Below the pieces are notes generated by a model, which was given only the letters and a program-made list of their open reading frames with translations, searched no databases and was not told the origin of the DNA. Shown in pieces: positions 13,401 to 24,479 of a DNA stretch of 64,000 nt (positions are counted from its first letter, which is position 1; the number at the start of each line of letters is the position of its first letter). This stretch comes from Mercurialis annua (Eukaryota; Streptophyta; Magnoliopsida; Malpighiales; Euphorbiaceae), in contig NC_065570.1 in NCBI RefSeq assembly GCF_937616625.2, forward strand, positions 71,823,665 to 71,887,664, read 5' to 3'. Both the position numbers and the translations under genes were made by a program.

Positions 13401-15592
13401 TACCTTCTATTTGAAATGTGACATAAATAGACTAACCTTGCTTTCAATGATGCATGTAAATACACTGTGAGAACGACTACTTGCACGATTCATGTTAGTC
13501 GCAGCTACTTTTCTATTTGCAGCACCCTGAAGAGGAGAAGAAAAGAATAAAATTTGATTAAACCCTTGATCTCAGAACTGCATTGAGGAATCAAATGATT
13601 TTTATTTCTTTGAAGAAATCAGTTATATGAATCATTTTTTATTATCAGCACAACTAAAATCTCAATCATTCAAAAATAACTTGATTCACTCATGAACAAG
13701 CCGAGGGGTATGCACTTATTCATATCTTTCTCTTTTTTGCAGGCAAATGGATAATTATGCACAACGTATGAGCATATAATAACCTCACTAAGTAACACTA
13801 ATAGAGATGCTCATTAGCTTCGGGGAACACATCCCTATGCAAGGTAAACCACATACCTGAATAAGTTGTTGAATCACATCTCGAGCACTTGTGACTTCTA
13901 TCTCCTTGAGATTTTCCACATAAACTCCTTTCTTAACATCTTCTCTTATCTGTATGCACCCACCAAAAATGAGCCTCCGGATTAATTATCAGCATAATTA
14001 GAAACTTCAAATTCATACCTGCAAATTATTAGATGAAGGATCTAGAAGATCAAAAATCTGTTCATTGTATATTTCCAAAAATGAGCATTTACAAGCATAT
14101 TTTATCTTTTCATCTTTGCGTGCTTCTTTTTCCTGTAAACAAAGAAATGATAGGCAGTTGCAAATTAGATATATTGAGCAAGATACGAAGGAGAATTGAG
14201 CATTCCAAGCAACAGTTTGTCTATAAAACTGTGGATTTAGAAGAAAAATGCAAAAACCACCAAATCGCATTTCATAATGATAACAACATGAAAAATGATG
14301 TTCATATTTTATATAAGATGAAATATAACTTGAAAATGAAATCAAGCTTAATTGTGACTAAAGAAGCTAAGAACTTCAAAAGTTTCTAATTAACCAAGCT
14401 AGAACGAGAATTAGTACAATGAATTTGAAATCTCTAGAGGTAATTTACATGTAAAATATTGGAAGTGTAATAACATCTACCTGTACGAAAAATGAAAACA
14501 AGTAACGCATGTGCATTGAGTGCAGACATATACAAATTACATTCTAAAACAGAAGTACTAAAAAACATTCACATTTCAAGGGAATTGCAAAAGAAGAGGC
14601 ACAAACTTTCTGTATTCTTGAGAACAAATATTCAAATACTCTAGGTGTCATCCCACAGTTAACACTGTGTCTTCGAGTGCCTCCCTCGATGTCTCCAAGC
14701 ATAGTATGAGTTTTCCCACTCCCGGTCTGCATTACAAAAGTATAATAGAGCAATTACTACTGAATATTTTCGCCGATTCTTTTATTTTTCATTATCACAA
14801 TTGAATTACACTAACATAAAAGAGAATATGTAAACTTGATGAAGTATGATAAAAGAGTTACTAACTTGGCCATACGCAAACATGCAGCTATTATAGCCTC
14901 CAATGCAATTATCAACCATAGGCAATCCAGCCACTTTAAACATTTGCTCCTATCAAACACAAGGTAATTGAATTGAGCCAACAGCATAAAATTTCAGCAT
15001 AAATAAGCTAATCAATCAATTGAAGAAATAAAAATATACCTGAGTGACGGTCTCGTCGGCTACGAGATCAAACGTGAAACGAGACTCCGGATGACCGGTC
15101 CAAGTAACGGTCTGACTGCTCTCTTGTCTCACACACTTAGAGTAACCTTGCAACGATATTTCAGAACTGCTAAGCGGCCTTATTCTCATTACAACCTAAA
15201 TTAAATTTATAGATGTAAGCATTAAAAATTATAGAATTCTCTACATTTTAAAATCATTAACAATCATAAACTGCAAATATACACAAATAAATAAAATTAA
15301 CCTGAACGTTATGATCCTTCCAAAACGAAGGATCCTCAGAGAACTCGAAGCTCTCAGTCGGCTGCGGCGGAGCCACAGACCTGGTGATTCCTGCTTCAGC
15401 ACCACCGTCATTTTCCTCTAATGTGAAACTCCGAACTGCTGACCCGGACACTATAGAAGAGGATAAACTGTTATTATCCCTAGAAACCGATTTCAGATCT
15501 GGAGTGGCGGCCGGATGCCCGGACTCCAAAGCGCGGTTGTGAAAACCGAAACGGCTTTTAATGGCGCTTGCTGCCTCTGATATAAACGGCAT
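7500..15592 (-). CDS. KIN12E: KIN-12E-type kinesin, 22 exons
   Basis: Coding exons: 15592-15302, 15195-15040, 14949-14866, 14726-14607, 14132-14019, 13949-13857, 13526-13437, 13315-13245, 13164-13090, 12953-12866, 12415-12357, 12270-12207, 11959-11894, 11754-11596, 11496-11392, 11177-10942, 10601-10532, 10448-10392, 10304-10278, 9669-9610, 9515-9436 and 9342-7500. They join in phase to 1335 aa. The N-terminal motor carries the P-loop GQTGSGKT (176-183), switch I NMNRASSRSH (297-306), switch II DLAGSE (334-339) and HVPYRDSKLT. The remaining ~800 residues are largely coiled coil. KIN-12 kinesins are plus-end motors of the spindle and phragmoplast. The start MPFISEAASAIKSRFGF is typical of the KIN-12E/F branch; length favours E. 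One intron (after exon 16) has a GC donor, and exon 19 is only 27 nt. Confidence 0.93.
8667..8750 (-). repeat. 42-bp perfect tandem duplication in KIN-12E last exon
   Basis: Bases 8667-8708 and 8709-8750 are identical. The duplication is in frame and gives two copies of a 14-residue unit containing GQKRDESREFGCLE in the tail. Perfect identity suggests a recent event. Confidence 0.9.
10602..10941 (-). other. GC-AG intron 16 of the KIN-12E gene
   Basis: The exon ends ...AGAAG and the intron begins GCATGT; the acceptor is CACAG. Only this junction keeps the frame and yields the conserved EEIRRLKSIYEEGE. The nearest GT, five bases downstream (10937), would shift into a stop after the next acceptor. 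Confidence 0.82.
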
Positions 15593-15810
15593 TTTTGTGG
15601 ATCTTTTTCTTCTCTTTGCAGATTTTAAGAAGGAATTGATTTTGAAGTTGGAGAAGAGAAAGAGTGTGAAATAGATTTTGAAATGAAAATTATTTTGAAG
15701 GAAAAGGAGGGAGAATTGACGGAGTGACTGGAATAATCGGACGGCGGATAGATATTTTAACGGACAGTTTGGATTGTCTTAAATTCAAATCTTTAGACCG
15801 TTTTGTGTGT
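15593..15810 (-). promoter_or_regulatory. KIN-12E upstream region with two AACGG cores
   Basis: Just upstream of the kinesin start are AACGG at 15759-15763 (plus strand) and its reverse complement at 15798-15802. AACGG is the core of the mitosis-specific activator element bound by MYB3R factors in many G2/M genes, which fits a cytokinesis motor. The flanks match the full consensus only partly. Confidence 0.35.
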
Positions 15811-16059
15811 CTCTGTTTTAAAGTTTGAACAAATTATTCTCAAGTCCCCACTATATTCAAAAATTCGTATTGTCATCTTTTTTATTTAAAAATCAAACAA
15901 TATTGTCCTTTTCACTTTTATTTTTGTTTTCGTTAACGTTTTACTTTTTCAGTTCAGTTTTGTTGCTAGTCAACTAAGTCATAAATTTCCGGAAAAAAAA
16001 AACTAAGTCATAAATATAAAAGATCAATGTAATTAGTTCTTAAATTTATATTTCTTAGT

Positions 16060-16437
16060 CTTAATCACCAAAAAAACTCCCCACCTTTTAATCTCTTTTC
16101 AGTTGCACCCTAACATTGCAATTTTGTCAGCTGCGCCTTAATTCCCATCTTTGGGTTTCAATTCCACCCTCAAAATCAAATTGGATTCCTTTTCACTCGG
16201 AAAAAATTCATAAAAACCCTTATAAAGTACTCGTTTGAACTCTTTTTCACATAAAAAGTTAAAAATGGATAACTTATTTTAACTTTTTCCAAATGGAGAA
16301 GATATCAATTTAATACTTGAGGATAATTGAAAACCAAAGGTGCGAATTAAGGTGCAGCTGACAAAATTACAACGTCGGGGTGCATTTGAAAAGGGACTAA
16401 AAGGTGGGTGTGGGGGGGGGAGGGTTTGGTGATTAAG
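16060..16437. mobile_element. Foldback MITE with ~110-bp inverted repeats
   Basis: The left end (CTTAATCACCAAA...) and the reverse complement of the right end (CTTAATCACCAAACCC...) match for about 110 bases, including AATTTTGTCAGCTGC in both arms. There is no coding capacity. The right arm contains a run of nine or more G. The target duplication is unclear. Confidence 0.75.
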
Positions 16438-18810
16438 CTTATTTTTTAATAGGCAAAAGATATAAAAGAAACTTCATAATTTCCACAAAAGTAAGCATTA
16501 GGCCTTAAAATAATATTGGGAACAATTTGGGTCTCTCAATTTACATACAAATAACCTATTTTGTCCAATACCGTTAGAAACTCCCGTTAATTATTGACAT
16601 GTCTCTCATAACTATATAGTATATATATATCATCAAGGTTCAAAAAAACCGTAATGTTTACAATGTTAATCAATTTTATATTTATAGATCTTTTAACACT
16701 ACTTTTTCACCTCTTTCCTCCTTTAAATTCCTTTAATTTGATAACATTTAAAATTAAATAATATTTAAAAAGACAAAAGAAACAACCTTCGACAAGTGGA
16801 GGTTGGTTTGTCTAAGACGAACCCTTTGTCCTATAACAGCTCGGACGAGTCTGAGTTTATCTCAAACACTCCAAAGATGGTGGAAGGATGACGACAATGA
16901 CAAGATGGTGGCATAAGAGAAGTGAGGAAGAAAAAGATGAAAACAAAAAAATATAAATTGGTCTCTAATTTAAAGTTTATCAATAAAGATTTCGCAATAA
17001 TTAATTTGAGAGATATTGTAAATGGTTTATGATATTTTTGAACTTTTTTTCTAATTAATCGAACTGTACTAACTGATGCATATCTCATGACTGGTTACAA
17101 ACAATATTCAACGAAAGAGTTTATTTTAACACTTTTAAAAATTTAGGGTTTTCAAGTAGGCCAAATATAAGTTAAAGGAGTTTAATTGTTCTCAAAATAG
17201 TTTAAGGACAACTTATACTTTTGTGAAAACTATGAAATTTTTTCCATACCTTTTGCCTTTTAATATGTATAAATAAAAATATTAATATTATTATGACAAA
17301 GGACCAACCGCTCAATAAAGAATTCATTCTTTTTTTAAAAAAAAAAAAATTAAAGTATGAGCCACTCCATTTTTTTGTACGTTCTATCTAAATATAATAA
17401 ACGCGTTTAAATTTTATATAGTCAAATTTTATTTTATATTTTCCTTAAAAAAATCCGCTTTACCAATATGAATAAATTTAATTATAATATATCTTTTTAA
17501 TATGTTTACCACAATTGTCTAATTATAATAAATTATTATTCCAAAAAATAAGAAATATATTATTTTAAATAATTTAACATGTGCTTTTTTAAAAATAATA
17601 ATAATTTATATAATTATACGTAATCTATAAAAATTATATGCAAATGAAATATGTCTTTTTAAAAAAATTGTTAGTTTAGTATGGGAGCCTTGTTAGTTTA
17701 CTTTTTATAATTTAACCATCGTGAGTGATTGCATACTAAAAATGAGTTTAATAAAAAGTTAACGTGGTGCGGTGAGCAGATTCAAAGACTGCCTAACAAT
17801 TATGGATGCTCTTATTTCAGCTTACGAGAAAAATGATGGTTGGAAACTTTATTTCTCAAAATAAAAATAAAAACTCAAAATGTAATTGGTCGGACTCTAG
17901 TTGTGCCATTTGACATGGGTTGTATTTAAAGAACACTGGCCCATAACTTTGGCCTATTTTTGTTTAAACATATGGACTTTTTGTAAAAATATATAAAGAA
18001 ATGCTCTAAATTTGTTTATATATAAAAATACGTTTTTTTAATAGATTATTGACAGATTATTAGTAGATGACATATTTTTATTAAAAAATAAATGATATTT
18101 TTATAACAGAAAAATGTTAAAGCGTATTTTTATAAAAAAAATAAAAAAAATATTGGGTGTAATTTCCTCTTAACATGTTGTATCTAAAATAGGCTCAGCT
18201 TCATTAAATCCTTTTATTTGTTGCCTTGTTGGATAGCCATGGGACAAGAAACATTAGTGTGTAAGCCTATTTTGCCACAGTAAAAGTATGAATCTATCCA
18301 TGTATATATGATATTTTATAGAGGTTTTTTAAACAAATATTGAAAAAAATGAAAATATTTATATAAATATAACATGCCTTTTTTTAATAGAAATACAACA
18401 AATACTTATAAAAGTATAATTTTTAAAAAAATAATTACAAAAATATGATGTATATATAAAATTTTAAATTTTCCAATATTTTTATTTGTTTGATATATAA
18501 TACGCATATAATCTATATATAATTTTTTAATTTGTATAAAATCTGTATATAATACAGATTGTATACAATTTAAAAAAAAACACATCTGAAAATATCATAT
18601 TTGAAGAACAGATGAGATGGGGATGAAAACAAACTGAAAATCCAAATATGAACAAAAAGACAATTGATAATCAAGTGTTAAGATTTAAAAATTTAAATTA
18701 CAGATCAAATACAATAAATCATACATCTATACATACAAAAAACAAATTATAGATCTAGACATATAAATCATACATCTACACATACAAATATTATTTAGTG
18801 TACGGGGAGA
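16438..18810. other. AT-rich intergenic DNA
   Basis: Very AT-rich sequence with many homopolymer runs. I see no gene. Around 18370-18600 there are short repeats of ATATAATACGCATATAATC type, probably an old transposon. Confidence 0.5.
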
Positions 18811-18926
18811 GCAGCGACGAGGTCGTGAGGGAGGGCGGCAGCAGGAGCGTGCAGCAAGAGGGACGGCAACGGCGGTGAGGTCGCAAGGGAGGACGGCAGT
18901 GAGTGCGTGCAGCAAGAGCGACAGCG
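18811..18926. repeat. GC-rich 58-bp tandem repeat (two units)
   Basis: Within AT-rich DNA, GAGGTCG recurs at 18819 and 18877 and GTGCAGCAAGAG at 18849 and 18907, giving a 58-bp period. The unit is GC- and purine-rich on the plus strand. Confidence 0.7.
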
Positions 18927-19490
18927 TGAGGGGAGAGCGGCGGTACAGAAGAAGAATGGCGGTGGTGTGATTTGAAGATTAAATTTGGTTTTGATGTTGA
19001 TGGAGGAAAAGAGAAAATAAAATTAGAGTTTGGGTGGAAAAAATGAAGAAAAAGAGGAAAATGATTTTTTTTGTTAATTAAAGGGATAAGGTAATATTTT
19101 TAGAAATATGAAAAAAATTTGTGTAAAGAAAAAGATAATATAGTCTGTTTGTAAGTATTTTATCTTATTGTGGTATAGAGCGTGAATCTTCCTATTTTAT
19201 ATTGTTGAACTAAAAAGGTAAACAAACCGATGACTTTTTCGATTCCGTTATTAGTTTAAATTCAGTCATTTGGTGTGGATAGAACAAATTTATTTTCGAT
19301 TATCAATTCGGTTTAAATTTTAATTATCTAAACAAATATGACCGACCGAATTAACTAAAAATTTATTTTTTCCTCATATTTTTTCGGTTTTAACCGAACC
19401 GACCAAATTCAATGACCTATTTGGTCAGGTTGATTTTATTTTTTTCCCTTCTTTATTCGGTCAATTTGGTTTTCAATTAAATTTTCTTTA

Positions 19491-19801
19491 GGGTTAATGA
19501 CATAAAAATTCACCAACTTTACAAGTTTTCTCATTTTAATCACGGGGTTTAAATTTTCTCATTTTCATGCACGAACTACCACTTTTTTCTCAAATTCATG
19601 CACGATGTTGAGGTGTCACGGCTCCACGGGTGTAATTCGCTGAGGTGGAGGTCATTTAACACCAATGAATGAGTGCCACCTCAGCACTATGCATGAATTT
19701 GAGAAAAAGTTGTAGTTAGTGCATGGAAATAAAAAAATTTAAATTACGTGATTAAAATAAAAAATCATGTAAAGTTCGTGATTTTTTTTTAACATTAACC
19801 C
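19491..19801. mobile_element. Foldback MITE, GGGTTAATG termini
   Basis: Both ends read GGGTTAATG inward, and the imperfect inverted repeats run for about 110 bases (CCAACTTTACAAGTTTTCTC against CGAACTTTACATGATTTTTT). There is no coding frame. It sits in a block with many GGTTCGGTT-like motifs (19200-19890), probably an older element it invaded. Confidence 0.7.
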
Positions 19802-22592
19802 TTTTTTTTTATTTAGTTGATTCGGTTTTAACTATTCGGCCAATCGATTGATTCAGTTAAAGGGTTGTCGGTTTAGTTAACCGAATGCTCACCCCAAGAT
19901 GTGATGCATGATTTAATAAGTTTTTTCTTATAAATTTGTTTGACGATTTATATATTATTATTATTTGACATTTTATGTTGATATAATTAATTTAGTTTAT
20001 TATATGTGCTTTATAAATATTTATTAATAAATTAATTAATACAATTGATATTTTTTTTTATAGAGGAATGATATGATCTTTTTTCAAATAGATCAATACT
20101 ACGTTGTTTGGATTAAATTTTAGAATTGTATTTCGCTCCTTTAGAATTAAAATTCTATTTATGTTACTGCACACAACAAAGAGAGAGCCATTCCATGAGT
20201 GCATTGCAAACCTACAAACTTTACTAGTGTTAAGTGGAGCACAAAATTGAATCGCCTCTCACGTCATTTAATTTTTTTTTTTTATATAATTTAAGATAAT
20301 TTTATAATATGAATAAATTTAAGAATTATGATGTTTTAATTTGGTTCTTAATTGACCTGAAGATAGAGGATATTATCTTTAATTAATTAAAATAAACAAA
20401 AGTAAATCGTTTGATTCCGAATTACAAATATTAAAGATCAGAATGACTCTTTAATTGTTTATTTTCAGGCATGACATACATGGATAAGATTAACAATTAT
20501 AAAAATTTCTTCGACATTGTTCTCATAAATGGAAGCAACTTGGTAGGTAGGTCATTGTGACTTATATCATATGTCCAATCTATTTTTCTCTACCAAACAG
20601 GGTGTTAGGTTCAAAGACAGATAATGCATTTAATGAATTTTAGCTAATTTAATCACTAGCCAAAACGAAAAGTTATGATTCTAACCCATCCAAATTATAA
20701 AGAATATCACAAATTGGACGAAGAATCAAGATTAGGAAGAGTGTCATAGTCATAATGATTCAACAACTTTAAAGTCTTCTAATATTATATATCTACATAA
20801 TCCAATCTCTCAACGTCAATTACTAGATTATTTAACATGGTGACACATTCTATGTGAATGTTATATGCGTAAAAACACATCATAAAAGAATTACAAAAGG
20901 ACATAATAATAATACATAACCGCCATAAACAAGAAAAATCTATGTTGTTTGAGTCGGTTGTTCCAATGTTTGAAATGAATTGTTATCAATAAAAAAATTA
21001 TTTTGCCCTTTGAATATGGTATAAAAAATAAAATAAGGTTAAATTCGTTGTTTTTTTAAAATACAATTTCAAATTTAATATTTTAATTCGTTTTACTTTT
21101 ATCTCCTTATATGAGATGGTGAGAAGTGATAGAGTTTAAATTACAGAAATCTATTGAATAATTTAAAATGTAAAGAGTAAAACGAGATAAAATACTAAGT
21201 TCAATGTTTTTTTATTTAGTCTGGAACTTACACTTACTTAATTTTTTTGTGTTAGGCATTAATTTGGTCAAAAAGATAAAGGAAAAAATTGTACTAAGAG
21301 GATAAAAATGGGCAAGAGAGATTCTCAAAGCTCATCTTAAAAATGTCAGGCATAGCATAAAAATACAAGGGGAAAAGGACAATAAAAGTTTGCACCAAAA
21401 ACAACTCTGATGAGACTTTTAGATACTGTGCAATGCTAATATACACAGAGAGAGAAAAAGCACGTGATCTTTTACTGGACTTCTTTTCACATATTTTTCC
21501 AAACCTCTTAGGATTCTTCAAAGCATAATTTAGCAGAGATTATTGAATTTCTAATTGGATATCCAACCAGGAGTGCGCACAGATTGATTCAATTTTCGAA
21601 CTAAATTAACTATATTTGATGTTTTTTCAATTTATCTTTTAGTCCAACTGATCTAAAATAATTATTTCATACGGTAGGTTATTTACAATAGGCCCAACAT
21701 CCAAATTTTAATATTAATTTTTTATGAATAATATTAATTAAATAAAAAATCAAATAAAAAAATTAATTTTAATGCTAATATTATAAAAAATATAAATGAA
21801 AAATGTTTGCTTTATTTTTTATTTTCCTAAAAATGTATAATTAGGTTTTAATTTAAAGATATAAATATCTTTTTATATTTTAATACTGTTAAAAAATATA
21901 ATTCTTTCATTCTTCTATATAAAATCAATAAAAATTAAATTATCGTGCAACAAGTTGTGTTTAATAATTCAAGTACAGTTCTAATCGTTGCCTATATATT
22001 GAAGCAAAAAAATAGTAGTTGATTATGTATAATTATAAAATTTGTCGATATAAGATTAATAAAAAATATTAATTTGGTTAATAATAATAATTATAAAACA
22101 AAACAAACATATTTTTGATATAAATTTTCAAAAAGTTGGATAGATATAAATTAGAAAAAACGTTTAGAATTACTCAAAAAAAATTCAATTTACTTAAGTT
22201 TTATCACAAAAGTCATTTTCTTATTAAATAAAGTTAAACTCTCAATTTTCTGAAAAATGAACAATAAAATTTAAAATCAAATAAAAAAAAAATGTTTATC
22301 CTATACAATGGTTATACCATATCACATATACACTGAGTCATGAGTGTTTGCGGTTTTTTTAATTATGACTTATTTCTTTTATTATTACCCTTTTTACATG
22401 GCTAACGCGTTAATAATCTGTTGGACGGATGCCATGACACAACAATTGTGTTGTATAAATTTGCAAACTTTTAAAAAAAAAATATTTATGTGCTCAAGCA
22501 AAAATAAATAATGCTATTTTCGAAATCATTGTATTTTTGTTTTCCACTTATTCCAACACGACAAGGCCTAATAATGACTTCGATCATAAATG
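19802..22592. other. AT-rich intergenic DNA
   Basis: No gene or clear repeat recognised. Open frames here are short and of low complexity. Confidence 0.5.
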
Positions 22593-22600
22593 TCTTTATA

Positions 22601-23135
22601 GCGGTTTATAATTACTCATGACTCCTGATTTTTTTTGGTATGTTATCACTAAACTCATAATTTTTGCGTGGCGCTCCTAAACCTTTAAAGACCAAAAATT
22701 GTCGACTTTCATAAAAATCATTGACGTGGCAGTGATTAGTCGTGTCAAAGACTAGCGAAAACCGGCCTCCATGTCAGATGTCAGTTGACACCTCATCGAA
22801 AATCAAAAATATTCTAAAATTCAATTAATTTTTTTTTAGAAAAATCCAACCCGATTGAACTCAATCCAATTAGACCCGAACAAACCACTCCACCCCTACC
22901 CCCCATTCCCATCGTTCTCCGGCCACCACCACCATCCTACCATGTCCTCTATGGCCGGAATTTTTTTTCAACCGTTTTTTTCTATTTGTTCTTCAAAGAC
23001 ATGATTAAATCATGGACAAGTCAGCGATTTTAAAGAAATTCGGCATTTTCTGGTCTCAAAAAGTTTAGTGAGTGCCGCCATAAAATCAAGAGGTTTAGTA
23101 ATAGAAAAGCGAGGAGACATGAGTGATTTATTAGC
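22601..23135. mobile_element. Foldback element flanked by TCTTTATA
   Basis: Imperfect terminal inverted repeats include ACTCATG(A/T)CTCC and AAAACCA-like segments reaching about 100 bases inward. The element is bounded by an 8-bp direct repeat TCTTTATA at 22593-22600 and 23136-23143, the size expected for hAT or Mutator-like small elements. There is no coding frame. Confidence 0.6.
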
Positions 23136-23143
23136 TCTTTATA

Positions 23144-23677
23144 TGGGTGAGCATGGTTTGATTTGGTTTAGAAAACTCCAAAACCAAACCATATTTTAAG
23201 AGAAAATATAAAAATAAAACACGCCAAATATTTATGTAAATTTTTGATTCGGTTAATCAAATTTTAGCATCGGTTTTGGTTTGGTTTGGTTTGGTTAATA
23301 TAGATTTTGATAAAAATTATATATAATTATACGTAATAATTAAAATTATACATAACAATTTTTACTTATATGTGTGTATTAGTTTATATGTTCTATTTTA
23401 ATATATGTATCTATACGCACATATTATATTTATATATAAATATTTCAATAATTGAATTTTATATTTATTTATACATATAGAAATATTAATAAAAATAATA
23501 TTATTGTAAATTTCGGTTTTTCGGTCGGTTCGGTTAACCACTAATTGAAACCAAACCAAAATCAAAAACCATATTTTTTTATAATTTGAAATTAAACCAA
23601 TCTATTTTAACCAAATAAAAGTTAATTTCGAATTGGTTTGGATCGGATTAATAGTTTGATTCGGTTTTTCCTCACCC
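23144..23677. mobile_element. Non-autonomous hAT-like element (GGGTGAG/CTCACCC ends)
   Basis: The left end reads TGGGTGAGCATGG and the right end CCTCACCC, with interior blocks of GGTTTGGTTT and AACCAAACC. It is flanked by the 12-base direct repeat TAGCTCTTTATA (23132-23143 and 23678-23689), so the true duplication is 8-12 bp. It abuts the preceding element. Confidence 0.65.
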
Positions 23678-24479
23678 TAGCTCTTTATAGCAGATGACCA
23701 TCCAGGGTAGTTAAGGGATTCCATAGCCCGCAACAGTTGAGAATTGTTTATTGTTATCGATTTCAAAACACACCATAATGCCCATATTACAGTCTCCGAA
23801 ACAAACAAACAAACTTAAGAAAACCAAATTTTCAAAGATTGAAATAAAAAAAAAGTACTTGAAAAGCACAGAGAGAATCTAGGTCCATTTGGCCCATACC
23901 TACACTCTCTCTGCCATTATAAACCAGAAACTTTGAAGCAGCAACAAAGAGAAGTAGCTTTCATATTTTTTGAATTTGGACGCTACTGATGCAAATTATT
24001 ACTTCACCTCGGTTTTTATTATTATTTGGTGAATCCAAGGTTCTCTTCTCTTGTTTGTCTCGCTCCTTTCAATTCCTGTGAGTCTTATTATTTTATTTTA
24101 TTCATTTTGTAATTTAATTTTGTCTACTTCTTGCTTGTCTCTTTCAATACTCTCTATTTGTTACTTTGGTTTTCGCTTATGATTTTTATTTCATTTGTCT
24201 CTGATTAAACTTTTGCCGGTTTTATTCTGCTTTGTAATTTGGGTTCTGTTTGTTAATTCTGATCTAACTACTGCCATAAAACAGCATTTGTACCAATGAT
24301 TTTTAAATGATTCTGTAGGTTTATGCGTTTGATTATGTTCAGTGAAGCGGTCAGTTCTTAAAAAAAATTACTATTACGTGTACCCAGATGGAAATTGTTG
24401 CTGAGGACTAACTTCTGGGGCTCACTGTACCAAAAGCTAAATCGGACATATTTTTCTTGCACTTCACTAGTTTGTAAAG

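Noticed and set aside
18727..18915. Minus-strand frame across the GC-rich tandem repeat
   Set aside because: Its Arg/Ala/Pro-rich translation is a by-product of the 58-bp repeat.
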